From positions 62,001 to 126,000 of the forward strand of contig NZ_JAFFPS010000010.1 in the NCBI RefSeq assembly GCF_016919165.1: a DNA stretch of 64,000 nucleotides, given 5' to 3'. Below, in pieces: positions 36,338 to 46,810 of this stretch. A model generated the notes under the pieces. It was given only the letters and a program-made list of their open reading frames with translations. It had not been told where the DNA came from and did no database searches. A program made the position numbers and the translations under genes. This DNA is from Leptospira chreensis. Its GTDB lineage: Bacteria; Spirochaetota; Leptospiria; Leptospirales; Leptospiraceae. Numbering within the stretch: the stretch's first letter is position 1; the number at the start of each line of letters is the position of its first letter.

Positions 36338-37474
36338 ATGCCTACCTCCGAACAGAACGAGTTTTCCCACGGATCCGTAGGCGTCGTATACACTCAGGTG
36401 ATTCAATTTGACTCTTTGACTTTAGAGGGGGGTGAGACCATCACTCCTCTCGAAATTGCCTATGAAACTTACGGCACTCTGAACGAAAAAAAAGACAATG
36501 CTATCCTTGTTTGTCATGCACTTTCTGGTGATGCCCATGCAGCTGGTTTCCACGAAGGGGACAAACGTCCAGGTTACTGGGATTATTATATTGGACCCGG
36601 GAAAGCCTTTGATACAAACCGTTATTTTATTATCTCATCCAATGTAATCGGTGGTTGTAAAGGTTCCAGTGGTCCACTCACAACAAATGGAAAAAACGGA
36701 AAACCTTATCAATCAACATTCCCTTTTGTTTCGATTGGGGACATGGTCAGTGCCCAAGAAAAATTAATCAGCCACTTTGGAATCAACAAATTATTTGCTG
36801 TTGCTGGCGGTTCCATGGGAGGAATGCAAGCCTTACAATGGTCAGTGGCCTACCCTGACCGATTAAAAAATTGTATTGTGATGGCATCCTCTTCCGAGCA
36901 CTCGGCCCAACAAATTGCTTTTAATGAAGTGGGAAGACAAGCCATCTTGTCCGATCCCAATTGGAACCAGGGATTATACACGCAAGAAAATAGGCCATCC
37001 AAGGGACTGGCACTTGCCCGGATGATGGGTCACATTACTTATTTAAGTGATGAAATGATGCGAGAAAAATTTGGTCGTAAACCACCCAAGGGGAATATCC
37101 AATCTACTGACTTTGCTGTAGGTAGTTATCTGATCTACCAAGGGGAGTCCTTTGTGGACCGTTTCGATGCTAATTCCTATATCTATGTGACAAAAGCATT
37201 GGATCATTTTAGTTTGGGGACAGGAAAAGAACTGACTAAAGTTCTATCAAAGGTTAGGTGCCGATTTTTAGTTGTGGCATACACATCGGATTGGCTTTAT
37301 CCTCCATACCAATCAGAAGAAATTGTAAAATCATTAGAAGTCAATGCAGTTCCCGTTAGTTTTGTGGAATTGAATAATCCCGCTGGACATGATAGTTTTT
37401 TATTACCAAGCGAACAACAGGATTCTATCCTTAGAGATTTTTTAAGTTCTACGGAAGAAGGAGTTTTCCTTTGA
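36338..37474 (+). CDS. metX: Homoserine O-acetyltransferase
   Basis: 378 aa alpha/beta hydrolase that makes the metY substrate. Motifs: [32 protein letters not shown], nucleophile Ser in [12 protein letters not shown], and C-terminal Asp/His context ([23 protein letters not shown]). It begins 8 bp after metY. Its stop overlaps the TTG start of metW. Confidence 0.95.
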   Translation: MPTSEQNEFSHGSVGVVYTQVIQFDSLTLEGGETITPLEIAYETYGTLNEKKDNAILVCHALSGDAHAAGFHEGDKRPGYWDYYIGPGKAFDTNRYFIISSNVIGGCKGSSGPLTTNGKNGKPYQSTFPFVSIGDMVSAQEKLISHFGINKLFAVAGGSMGGMQALQWSVAYPDRLKNCIVMASSSEHSAQQIAFNEVGRQAILSDPNWNQGLYTQENRPSKGLALARMMGHITYLSDEMMREKFGRKPPKGNIQSTDFAVGSYLIYQGESFVDRFDANSYIYVTKALDHFSLGTGKELTKVLSKVRCRFLVVAYTSDWLYPPYQSEEIVKSLEVNAVPVSFVELNNPAGHDSFLLPSEQQDSILRDFLSSTEEGVFL

Positions 37475-38088
37475 ATATCCATACGAATGAAGCACTTGGA
37501 TTAGATTTAAAAAATCGCCCCGATATCTCTTATATTGCCCATTTAATCAAACCGGGAGAAAGAGTTTTGGATTTGGGTTGTGGTTACGGTGAACTGATGT
37601 TAATCCTAAAGAATAAAGGGGTTCGTGTTCAGGGAATCGAAAAAGACGACAAATGTATCATCCAATGTGTAAAAAAAAGTTTATATGTTCACCATGGCGA
37701 CATCGATGATGGATTGAAACATCACTTAGATCATAGTTTTGATTTTGTCATTCTGAATCAAACCATCCAACAGACCTTAAATCCGGGTGAGATCATTAAA
37801 GAATGTTTGCGCATCGGGAAACAAGTCATCATTGTTTTCCCAAATTTTTCTCATTGGCAAATTCGTTCTTCGATCTTACTCAGTGGAAAAACTCCTGTGA
37901 CGGAACTTATGCCCTTCCATTGGTATGACACACCGAACCTACATTACTTGTCAGGTCAAGACTTTGAGGATTTCTGCGGGTTTGAACGAATCAAAGTTTT
38001 ACATAGAGCTTACTTTAATCGAACAAGACAAATCAAACTATTTCCCAATTTATTTGCGACTTTAGCATTATTTGTGATTCGGGCTTAA
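37471..38088 (+). CDS. metW: Methionine biosynthesis protein MetW (methyltransferase fold)
   Basis: 205 aa. SAM-binding motif [12 protein letters not shown] at about 32-43, then [10 protein letters not shown] and the MetW-specific [10 protein letters not shown] and [10 protein letters not shown]. MetW partners with MetX in many bacteria; its catalytic role is still unclear. TTG 37471 overlaps the metX stop (TTGA) and has AAGGAG upstream, so translation is coupled. Confidence 0.9.
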   Translation: MNIHTNEALGLDLKNRPDISYIAHLIKPGERVLDLGCGYGELMLILKNKGVRVQGIEKDDKCIIQCVKKSLYVHHGDIDDGLKHHLDHSFDFVILNQTIQQTLNPGEIIKECLRIGKQVIIVFPNFSHWQIRSSILLSGKTPVTELMPFHWYDTPNLHYLSGQDFEDFCGFERIKVLHRAYFNRTRQIKLFPNLFATLALFVIRA

Positions 38089-38160
38089 ACACTTTCCCGT
38101 TTGTTATAATTCTGAATAAATATAATAACTTCGAGATCACTTAAGATAAATCAAACTAAT

Positions 38161-39141
38161 TCAATTTTCAGAAACACAACGCACAAAACCAGTTGCATCT
38201 TTAAATTCGTAAGATTGATTTCCCAGATTAAAGTCGACCATATAAGTTTGCTGATCACCTAATGCAGGGAAGGTTTGGGAACTCCAATACCTTGCCACCT
38301 GCGCATTGGGAAATAGAATGGGGTCGGCAGTAGCGCCGGAATACTTGGTCGTGTCACCTACTCCGGCACAGCCATCTTCACCGGTAATGACTCCTGTATT
38401 AGTTGCGCTACAGCGAATCACGGAAAACATCTCTGCATAGAAAGGAAGCCGCCATTGGCTTCGCCCATAAGAAACAGAAACATTTCTAGCAACGCAGGAA
38501 GAATATACTGGTCCTGAATTCACTAATTCCGTATTCAATCCTCCATTACAGGCATTGGGATTTGTGGTGTCATTGTAACCATTGGCAGCAGTACAGAAGC
38601 TCAATGATTGTGGAGCTCCAGTAGAACAATCCCCTTTCCCAACACCAATACTAGTTCCATCTGGATTCCAAGAAGAACCATAGGTACAACGATCCCAAAG
38701 GAGGGTTTTTCCACCAACGACAGTGCGAACAAAAGGACAAGTAATCTTAGCATTAATAAAACCTTCTCCTGTCCAAGCCCCCATATCCCAAACCATACAA
38801 TGAACATCTGTAGGCTGTGTAGGAAAATCGAGTTGGATGTATTTAGGAGAGGCAAAAACGGACAAGGAAAAAGTTCCATTGACAGCAACATTCGTAAAAC
38901 TTCCATCAGTGGGAGAACGAACCACCACTGCCGAATTGTTAAGCCCGGTTACAGTTCCTCTGATAATGAAAGCGCGGGGATGAGCAACAATCCATTCTTC
39001 TACCAATCGAGTTTCCCAAAACTCATTTGCATAGGGATCTCCCGCATTTTTTTTCCAATCGGGTGTGCAACTAAGAATCGAAAGGATAATCCCTAAAATG
39101 AAAAAGCAATTACCAAAAAGGATTCGATTGTTTAGAACCAA
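38161..39141 (-). CDS. DUF1566 (Lcl)-domain lipoprotein
   Basis: 326 aa from TTG 39141, which has GGAG seven bases upstream and gives a short signal peptide (LFGNCFFILGIILSILSC) with lipobox SILSC. A central SPTDGSFTNVAVNGTFSL beta segment is followed by a DUF1566 region with about ten cysteines, WRLPFYAEMFSVI, ARYWSSQTFP and terminal FVRCVSE, as in Lcl-like surface proteins. Leptospires carry many such genes. Likely outer-surface; ligand unknown. It may be preceded by the hairpin element at 39267. Confidence 0.8.
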   Translation of the reverse strand: MVLNNRILFGNCFFILGIILSILSCTPDWKKNAGDPYANEFWETRLVEEWIVAHPRAFIIRGTVTGLNNSAVVVRSPTDGSFTNVAVNGTFSLSVFASPKYIQLDFPTQPTDVHCMVWDMGAWTGEGFINAKITCPFVRTVVGGKTLLWDRCTYGSSWNPDGTSIGVGKGDCSTGAPQSLSFCTAANGYNDTTNPNACNGGLNTELVNSGPVYSSCVARNVSVSYGRSQWRLPFYAEMFSVIRCSATNTGVITGEDGCAGVGDTTKYSGATADPILFPNAQVARYWSSQTFPALGDQQTYMVDFNLGNQSYEFKDATGFVRCVSEN

Positions 39142-39266
39142 GAGCTTTCTCCATCGAGCCAATGCTTTCAGAGAAAGATTTGAATACAATGATAGTTTTA
39201 GTGGAGGGAGGAGGTTTTGGATTGGTTCGGAGGGAGGCAACGGTATACTATCCCCGCCCTATTCGA

Positions 39267-39297
39267 ATTGGGTGGGGTTATCCACCCGCCACCCAAT
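39267..39297. repeat. Inverted repeat with two alternative hairpins
   Basis: 9-bp arms ATTGGGTGG / CCACCCAAT with a 13-base spacer. The left arm can instead pair with an inner CCACCC (39282-39287) because CCACCC is present twice. It lies in the 463-bp non-coding stretch 39142-39604, 126 bp upstream of the lipoprotein start. Apart from this element and the terminator at 39384, nothing else was seen in that stretch. Confidence 0.45.
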
Positions 39298-39383
39298 AAC
39301 GCCTGTTTACCACACTATCCCCTAAATGGAAATTCCTTTACCTACAAAACGTTTTTTTATTCTTAAAAGTTCATATTTATACA

Positions 39384-39413
39384 AAAAAGCCCGGCAATCA
39401 CTCCGGGCTTTTT
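39384..39413. terminator. Bidirectional-type intrinsic terminator
   Basis: AAAAAGCCCGG / CCGGGCTTTTT: 11-bp perfect stem, 8-base loop, with A-run and T-run inside the arms, so it can act on either strand. It sits about 190 bp beyond the ilvA stop on the minus strand and is the strongest terminator in the window. Confidence 0.85.
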
Positions 39414-39604
39414 AGCTGTACGGCGATCATTCAATCAGTAAAGATATCGAACGAATTCTAAAATCCTTTAGGGATTTCCTGAAATTATTTGAAAAAACAA
39501 AGGAGTGATCGGATTTCAAAAGCAATAAAAAACATTCTTTAAAAATTCAATTCAGCAAGAGGCAACACGACCAACTAACAACAAAAATGTGAAAAGGAAT
39601 TCAA

Positions 39605-40837
39605 CTAAATCAGATATTCAAATAAATTTTCATCTTGGTTGACCAAGGTGTAATTGAGATGAAAGTTATCCATCCTTTCCAATAGAGTCTGGAAGTCATC
39701 TTTCGATTTTAATTCAATGCCAATGAGGGCTGGCCCTGATTCTTTATTATTCTTTTGGATGAATTCAAATCTGACGATATCGTCAGTTGGTCCAAGAATC
39801 TCATTCACAAATTGTTTGAGAGCTCCGGGTCTTTGCGCAAATCTTACGATGAAATAATGTTTTAGGCCTTCATACAATAGGGAACGTTCCTTTACTTCTT
39901 GCATCCGATCAATATCGTTATTTCCACCGCTTAAGATACAAACAACCCGTTTCCCACGAATTTGATCTGCATACTGCTCCAGTGCCGAAATACTGAGAGC
40001 TCCTGCGGGTTCGGCAACAATCGCATCTTCATTGTATAGTTTGAGAAGAGTGGAACTGACCTTTCCTTCTGGAACAAGTAACATATCTGCCAACACTTCC
40101 TTGCAAATCGGGAAAGTGAGATCACCTACTTTTTTAACAGAAGCTCCATCCACAAATTTTTGGATTTTTTCCAATGTAACAGGTTTCCCTTGTTTCAGGG
40201 CTTCCGTCATGGAAGGGGCACCTAACGGTTCCACACCGATGATCTTTGTATTTGGAGAGTGATTTTTAAAATAACTTCCAACACCTGCACAGAGTCCCCC
40301 TCCTCCGACTGGAACAAACACATAATCAATATTTGATTCTTCTTCTAAAATTTCTTTGGCAACAGTTCCCTGCCCTTCCATAATTTTGATATGATCAAAG
40401 GGAGGAATGAATACTTTTTTATTAGCACGAGCGAATTCAAGGGCCACCGATTGGCATTCATCAAAGGTATCACCCACAAGGACAATTTGAATCCAGTCCC
40501 CGCCAAACATCTTTACTTGGTTGATTTTTTGTTTCGGAGTGACCCCTGGCATATAAATCACCCCATGGAGATTCAAAAGTTTACAGGAAAAAGCGACACC
40601 TTGTGCGTGGTTTCCTGCACTCGCACAAACCACACCTTGTTTTCTTTCTTCCGAACTTAAACTCTGAATTAAGTTGTAAGCACCTCGAATTTTATAAGAA
40701 CGAACTACTTGTAAATCCTCTCGTTTGATATAAATACTAGCACCAAAACTTTCAGATAGTTTTGTATGAAACTGTAATGGAGTTTTTAAAACAATCGAAT
40801 GGATTGCATTGTAAGCGGAATCAATATCTAATTTCAT
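39605..40837 (-). CDS. ilvA: Threonine ammonia-lyase (threonine dehydratase)
   Basis: 410 aa PLP enzyme converting threonine to 2-oxobutanoate. PLP lysine Lys49 in VVRSYKIRGAYN; SAGNHAQGVAF, GGGGLCAG and LSGGNND are intact. The C-terminal about 75 residues form one ACT-like regulatory half (FIVRFAQRPGALKQFVNEIL), as in the Bacillus-type enzyme. Leptospires are known for making isoleucine mainly from citramalate, so its role may be catabolic or auxiliary. Confidence 0.93.
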   Translation of the reverse strand: MKLDIDSAYNAIHSIVLKTPLQFHTKLSESFGASIYIKREDLQVVRSYKIRGAYNLIQSLSSEERKQGVVCASAGNHAQGVAFSCKLLNLHGVIYMPGVTPKQKINQVKMFGGDWIQIVLVGDTFDECQSVALEFARANKKVFIPPFDHIKIMEGQGTVAKEILEEESNIDYVFVPVGGGGLCAGVGSYFKNHSPNTKIIGVEPLGAPSMTEALKQGKPVTLEKIQKFVDGASVKKVGDLTFPICKEVLADMLLVPEGKVSSTLLKLYNEDAIVAEPAGALSISALEQYADQIRGKRVVCILSGGNNDIDRMQEVKERSLLYEGLKHYFIVRFAQRPGALKQFVNEILGPTDDIVRFEFIQKNNKESGPALIGIELKSKDDFQTLLERMDNFHLNYTLVNQDENLFEYLI

Positions 40838-40990
40838 AGAGTATACTCACAATCTCTAATAAATCTTAAGTTCCGTTTTTGGAGAATGAATTTATCTTTT
40901 GAATCGAAAAAAATGAAAACCGAAGAATGATGGAAAGTGAAAACGGATTGTATTGGAGATGAGTTCTTGAGTTGCAATCGAATGGAAATT

Positions 40991-41048
40991 CAGAAAATCG
41001 AGAAACCAGAGGAAGGGCCCCAACCACCCTGCCCAACCTTTGGTCTCT
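40991..41048 (-). terminator. Probable stem-loop terminator of flaB
   Basis: On the minus strand a 12-bp stem with one mismatch and one G-T pair (arms 41048-41037 and 41012-41001) begins 10 bp after the flaB stop. The loop is 24 bases and a short TTTT follows. The T-run is weak, so it may instead protect the 3' end. Confidence 0.5.
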
Positions 41049-41057
41049 CTTATCCTA

Positions 41058-42014
<957 letters not shown>

Positions 42015-42105
42015 TCATTCTGGTAGGGAGGATAATAGGGAAAAAGAAATAAAATTTGAATAAAAATAGAACTTCCCCTTTTCGAAAATATGTCCTAGGA
42101 ATTCT

Positions 42106-43089
42106 ATGGAATTGGATTTCATAAAAAGGCAGGCTTTTTACGTGTTAGAGACCATATATTTAGCGAACCCCCGCGGATTTTGTGCTGGAGTGAAATATGC
42201 CATTTCCTACGTGGAAACAGCGTTTCAGGAAAACCCGGACACCCCCCTCTATGTTCGTAAAGAAATTGTCCATAACCAAAGAGTTGTGGAAGAAATGAAG
42301 AAAAGAGGGATCCAATTCATTAGTGAACTCTCGGAAGTCCCGGATGGAGCGACTGTGGTTTTTTCTGCTCACGGAGTCTCCCCCGAAGTGGTAAAAGAGG
42401 CCACAGAAAGGAAAATGAAAATTGGGGATGCCACCTGCCCCCTCGTCACAAGAGTCCATAAAAAAGCCCGCAACATCAAAGACTCTCACCAAATCATCTA
42501 TATCGCCCACAGAGGCCATGACGAAGCCATCGGAACCATGGGAGAAGCCGAGATGTTTCTCGTGGAATCTCCGGAAGATGTAGAAAACCTAAAAGGTAAA
42601 ATCGTAAAAGACAAACCTCTCACTTATCTCATGCAAACCACACTTTCTGTGGCTGATACAAAGAGCATTGTGAAAAAAATTGAAGAAGTTTTCCCTTATG
42701 TAGAACACCCACAAAAAGATGATATTTGTTATGCGACAACAGAAAGACAGGAAGCAGTCCAATCCATGTTGGAATCAGTGGATGCCATGCTTGTGATTGG
42801 AGCCGAAAACTCATCTAACTCCGTACGACTTTGCCAATTGGCAAAAAAAACGAGACCAGATAGCTTTCAAATTTCTAGAAAGGAAGATGTGAACCCTGAT
42901 CATATCATAAATTCGAAAATCAAAATATTAGGAATTACTGCCGGAGCCTCAAGCCCCCAAGTATTAGTAGACGAAATCGTCGGAGAAATTTTGAAACACT
43001 TCCCCGATGCCAAGGTATCTCTTTTTCCTGAAAGCAGAGAAGATACCATGAGTTTCCGACTGCCCAAAGAACTACTCAAACAATACTAG
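42106..43089 (+). CDS. ispH: 4-hydroxy-3-methylbut-2-enyl diphosphate reductase
   Basis: 327 aa LytB/IspH, last step of the non-mevalonate isoprenoid pathway. The three Fe-S cysteines are Cys26 (NPRGFCAGV), Cys111 (DATCPLV) and Cys208 (DDICYATTERQ). SAHGVSP, HRGHDEAIG and ENSSNS are also diagnostic. The N-terminus is about 15 residues longer than in E. coli. It ends one base before the histidine kinase start, so the chemotaxis genes may be read from its promoter. Confidence 0.95.
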   Translation: MELDFIKRQAFYVLETIYLANPRGFCAGVKYAISYVETAFQENPDTPLYVRKEIVHNQRVVEEMKKRGIQFISELSEVPDGATVVFSAHGVSPEVVKEATERKMKIGDATCPLVTRVHKKARNIKDSHQIIYIAHRGHDEAIGTMGEAEMFLVESPEDVENLKGKIVKDKPLTYLMQTTLSVADTKSIVKKIEEVFPYVEHPQKDDICYATTERQEAVQSMLESVDAMLVIGAENSSNSVRLCQLAKKTRPDSFQISRKEDVNPDHIINSKIKILGITAGASSPQVLVDEIVGEILKHFPDAKVSLFPESREDTMSFRLPKELLKQY

Positions 43090-43090
43090 T

Positions 43091-44713
43091 ATGGATTTGG
43101 ATCCTTGGTCACTTCTGAAAGCCTCTCTCGAAGGGGACGACTCTGGAACCAGCATCCTATCCATTGATAAAACCACAAAAGAATTTAAATTTATTCTAAA
43201 GAATCAGCTTTTTGAATCCTTAGAATCTGGATTTGACTTAAATGGTTTTCTTTCGAAAAAAATAGAGAATTCTGATTTTTCTAGAGAGCTGATCTATAAA
43301 GAAAACAAAACCATTTTAGAATCTTCTTTTGGAAAGTTTACTCTCCCAGAAGAAAATAAAAACAAAGAATACACAAAGTTTTGTCTCAAAGACATCACCA
43401 CCAAACAAAGACAAGAAGAAGAGATTGCATGGCGATTACGATTTGAACTCGGGGTTGCCTCCTCCATTCAAATTCTCATCCAACAACCGTCCATTCGAGA
43501 TGGTTTACCACATGCCCTTTACCAACTTTTATATTTTACTGAGATGGATTCCATTTTTTTTCTTAAATATGAACCGGCAGAAAATAAAGATAAGTTCCAT
43601 GTTTGGGTCAATGAAAGAAAAACTACAAAATACCCACCACTCCCAAAGGAAATTCATAATACCGATTGGTATGATTTAGGACTTAGTCGTTGGGTTCATA
43701 AATTAAAAAAAGAAAAATCCATTTACCTCACTCGGGATAAAGCTTTACCTCGAGAACAATGGTTTTTCGATCAAACTAAAGCAGAAACCCTCCTCCTCAT
43801 TCCTGTTCGTTTTGAGAATCAATTTTTAGGTGTGATGGGTTTTCTCAAATACAAACAGAACTCTCCGATCCATCATGAGAATCTTTTGATTTACCAAAGT
43901 GTGAGTCGGTGGATGGGACTTTTTGTGCAAAGGGATATGGATATTACCGAACTCAATCGGTATAAATCTACTCTGGAATCTTTGGTCTTAGAAAGAACCT
44001 TGGATCTCACGAAAACCAAAGAGGAGTTGGAAAGAGCCTATAGGGCCAAAACGGAATTTTTAGCACATATGAGCCATGAACTCCGAACCCCCTTAAACTC
44101 AATCATTGGATTTTCGAAACTCATCGACTTACCAGACACAGACGAAACAGGAAAAGAATATTTAAATTATATTTATACCGGAGGGACAAGACTATTAAAC
44201 ATGATCAATGAAATCCTGAATTTGATGAAAATCGAATCGGGACAAATTAAAATCCAATTAACAACGTTTAAACCAGAAGATCTATGTCGCCAAACTTTAG
44301 AATTAATCCAACCACAAGCCAATGCAAAAGGTATGGACATTCGTTTTCGTCCCCCCATCGAATCAAAACCTCTAACATCAGATTCTGGAAAGATCCAACA
44401 AATCCTCTTAAATCTACTTTCCAACGCGATCAAATACGCCAATCAACCTTATATTGAAGTGGATTGTGAATGGAATCATGACTTATTGACTATTTCTGTA
44501 AGAGATTTCGGCCCAGGAATCTCCGAAGAAGATCAAAATCGCATTTTCCATACCTTCACTCGGTTAAACGATGATGGAAATATAGAAGGAACAGGGCTTG
44601 GACTTTCCATTTCACAGGGACTTGCGATCCGGCTTGGTGGTAGTATTGAACTTGTTTCTCAAGTGGGACAGGGATCGAATTTTAAACTCCAGTTACCTGA
44701 AATTATAAAATAA
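43091..44713 (+). CDS. GAF-containing sensor histidine kinase
   Basis: 540 aa, no membrane segment. An N-terminal PAS-like region (1-110) is followed by a GAF-like domain (about 130-285), a short coiled coil, an H-box with His329 in AHMSHELRTPLNSIIGFSKL, and an HATPase domain with QQILLNLLSNAIKYA, VRDFGPGIS and GTGLGLSI. All catalytic boxes are intact. Its likely partner is the receiver protein encoded 48 bp downstream. Confidence 0.9.
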   Translation: MDLDPWSLLKASLEGDDSGTSILSIDKTTKEFKFILKNQLFESLESGFDLNGFLSKKIENSDFSRELIYKENKTILESSFGKFTLPEENKNKEYTKFCLKDITTKQRQEEEIAWRLRFELGVASSIQILIQQPSIRDGLPHALYQLLYFTEMDSIFFLKYEPAENKDKFHVWVNERKTTKYPPLPKEIHNTDWYDLGLSRWVHKLKKEKSIYLTRDKALPREQWFFDQTKAETLLLIPVRFENQFLGVMGFLKYKQNSPIHHENLLIYQSVSRWMGLFVQRDMDITELNRYKSTLESLVLERTLDLTKTKEELERAYRAKTEFLAHMSHELRTPLNSIIGFSKLIDLPDTDETGKEYLNYIYTGGTRLLNMINEILNLMKIESGQIKIQLTTFKPEDLCRQTLELIQPQANAKGMDIRFRPPIESKPLTSDSGKIQQILLNLLSNAIKYANQPYIEVDCEWNHDLLTISVRDFGPGISEEDQNRIFHTFTRLNDDGNIEGTGLGLSISQGLAIRLGGSIELVSQVGQGSNFKLQLPEIIK

Positions 44714-44761
44714 AGGAATTGAACCCTGTAGAATTCTCCCTTAGGATTTCCGATAATCTAT

Positions 44762-46069
44762 ATGGTGGAATCGAATGTAAATCCAATGAATCCCTCTCCG
44801 ACTCGGACGAAGGAAAACCTTAGGCGTCCCAAGGAACCCATCCTCATCATTGAGGACAAAAAGGAAAACCAAGTCCTTTTAGAGGCCATTTGCAAACGAA
44901 TCGGTATGGAAACAGACATTGCCGAGGATGGAAAAATTGCTCTTGAGATGGCTGCAAAACGACCATATAGCCTTTATTTGGTGGATTTGATGATGCCGGT
45001 TCTGGATGGAAAATCATTCATCCAAGAAAGAAAAAAACTAGAACCCTCTGCCGTATTCATTGTGCAAACTGCCATTGATCAAACAGAGGAAATCATCGAA
45101 GTGATGAGACTTGGTGTTTATGATTATCTTTTAAAGCCCTTACATGTAGAAATTGTATCCGATCGTTTGGAAAAAGCATTAGAATACGTCTATTTAAAGA
45201 GAATGGAATATCTTCTCGTTGATGAGGAATCGAAAGAACTAAAAAGCCAATTGGAATGGTTGAATTACAAAGAGTCACATCGCAAAACGAACGAAATTAA
45301 TTCCGAACTCCACTCTATCTTAAATTTAAAAACGACTCTCATGCAAGGTTCTGGCCTTGGTGCAATGTCCACCATCATTGACTCCATCCAACAAATTAAA
45401 GTGGATCAAGGAAAGGATTATTCAATCAACAAAGAGTTTTGGGATTTGTTGTATGAGAACCATGAACATAATATGGCGATGATGTCTGGTCTTGATCTTG
45501 CCGTTGACATCATTCAAAATCATACAAACTTAGTAAGATCAAAAAGCGAAGATCTTCTCAATCTGTTACCTGCTCTTGTAGAAGCATTCAAAGATGAAAT
45601 TGAAGAGCGAGAACTAAAAGTAAACCTACCAGTAGTCAAACAATCGGTATCCCTTGACTTTGATCTTGAAGCGATGAAACTAGCGATTCATGAAGTTTTC
45701 ACCAATGGGCTAAAATATTCCAAAAAAAAATCTCACTTTGATGTTTTTGTTACTTTTGTAGATGGATATTTTTGTTTGTCTGCAAAAAACAATATCATTG
45801 AAGATGAATATGCAAAACAATTAACTCATTATGAAAAAAAATTAGTGGAACCATTTTACCGAATCCATCCGCCTGTAGAAAGTTTTTACTCAAAGGAAAA
45901 ATTCAGTTTAGGCCTTGGTCTAACTATGGTTGATTTCATTCTCCATAGACATAATGGAATGTTTTTTATCAGAAATGCCATTGATCACACAACGGAAGTC
46001 AAAGCGGACTGCATTATCGCTGAAATATTTTTACCAATCCAAAACGAAAAGGAATCAAACAATGAATAG
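44762..46069 (+). CDS. Receiver domain fused to an HATPase module lacking a clear H-box
   Basis: 435 aa. Residues about 25-145 are a receiver domain with Asp75 (LYLVDLMMPVLDG), the acidic pair ED at 31-32 and KPL. A helical linker follows. The C-terminal HATPase has N-box IHEVFTNGLKYSKKK and G2 box FSLGLGLTMVDFILHR. No canonical HE(L/I)RTP phosphoacceptor is visible between them, so this may be a phospho-regulated ATP-binding output rather than a true kinase. Its stop overlaps the cheY start. Confidence 0.82.
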   Translation: MVESNVNPMNPSPTRTKENLRRPKEPILIIEDKKENQVLLEAICKRIGMETDIAEDGKIALEMAAKRPYSLYLVDLMMPVLDGKSFIQERKKLEPSAVFIVQTAIDQTEEIIEVMRLGVYDYLLKPLHVEIVSDRLEKALEYVYLKRMEYLLVDEESKELKSQLEWLNYKESHRKTNEINSELHSILNLKTTLMQGSGLGAMSTIIDSIQQIKVDQGKDYSINKEFWDLLYENHEHNMAMMSGLDLAVDIIQNHTNLVRSKSEDLLNLLPALVEAFKDEIEERELKVNLPVVKQSVSLDFDLEAMKLAIHEVFTNGLKYSKKKSHFDVFVTFVDGYFCLSAKNNIIEDEYAKQLTHYEKKLVEPFYRIHPPVESFYSKEKFSLGLGLTMVDFILHRHNGMFFIRNAIDHTTEVKADCIIAEIFLPIQNEKESNNE

Positions 46070-46427
46070 AAAAATCCTGATTATTGATGACTCGGCAGTA
46101 TTTAGAAAGATCATCTCTGTCCACCTAAAGAACGCTGACTTTGATTTAATTGAAGCTGGTGATGGTTTGGAAGGATTAAAACAACTAGAAACGACGGAAG
46201 TGGATTTGATTGTTTCCGACATGAATATGCCAAATATGGATGGAATTAGTTTTATCAAAAAAGTAAAAGAGAATCCTAAATATAAATTCACTCCCATCAT
46301 CATGTTAACCACAGAATCCCAACCGGAAAAAAAACAACAAGGATTTGATTCTGGTGCAAAAGCATGGCTCACAAAACCCTTCTCTCCTGAAGAGTTGTTA
46401 GATACGATTTCCAAACTTCTTCCCTAA
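46062..46427 (+). CDS. cheY: Chemotaxis response regulator CheY
   Basis: 121-aa single receiver domain. Acidic pocket Asp9-Asp10, phosphoacceptor Asp53 (VSDMNMPNMDG), Thr in MLTTES and Lys in LTKPFSP are all present. ATG 46062 overlaps the previous stop (ATGAATAG). Position before cheA and the clean CheY length support a motor-switch role via FliM/FliN. Leptospires have several CheY copies, so it need not be the main motor CheY. Confidence 0.9.
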   Translation: MNRKILIIDDSAVFRKIISVHLKNADFDLIEAGDGLEGLKQLETTEVDLIVSDMNMPNMDGISFIKKVKENPKYKFTPIIMLTTESQPEKKQQGFDSGAKAWLTKPFSPEELLDTISKLLP

Positions 46428-46429
46428 CC

Positions 46430-46810
46430 ATGGAACCAGTCCAGACCCTTCGAGAATCCAATCTTGGTTTCGAAATCGTTTGGCAAGGGTATCTAACTGT
46501 ACCCTTTGTAAAGGAATGGAAGGAACTATCGACAATTTGGACAGACAATAAGGGGAAAGTCATAGAGTTAGACTTAAGTGGAATCCAACGAATTGATTCG
46601 GCAGGGATTCAATTTTTAATGTATCTAAAAGTTTTGAGCGAAAAAAAACACAAATCTTTCCAACTCAAAAATCATTCCCTTGCTGTGCTTAAAGTTTTAG
46701 ACCTACTGGGTCTTGTTAGTTTTTTTGGCGACCGAGTGAAAGTAAAGAAAGAACATGCAAACGAAGTAGAATTTCGATACGGGACGAGGAAAGTCGGATT
46801 ATGGATCTAA
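46430..46810 (+). CDS. STAS-domain protein within the chemotaxis operon
   Basis: 126 aa. SpoIIAA-like fold with the phosphorylatable serine at Ser57 (LDLSGIQRIDSAGIQFL). It lies between cheY and cheA (10-bp overlap with cheA). STAS proteins in che operons are known from several phyla, with roles in scaffold or histidine-transfer modules not settled. The [11 protein letters not shown] tail extends past the usual domain end. Confidence 0.83.
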   Translation: MEPVQTLRESNLGFEIVWQGYLTVPFVKEWKELSTIWTDNKGKVIELDLSGIQRIDSAGIQFLMYLKVLSEKKHKSFQLKNHSLAVLKVLDLLGLVSFFGDRVKVKKEHANEVEFRYGTRKVGLWI

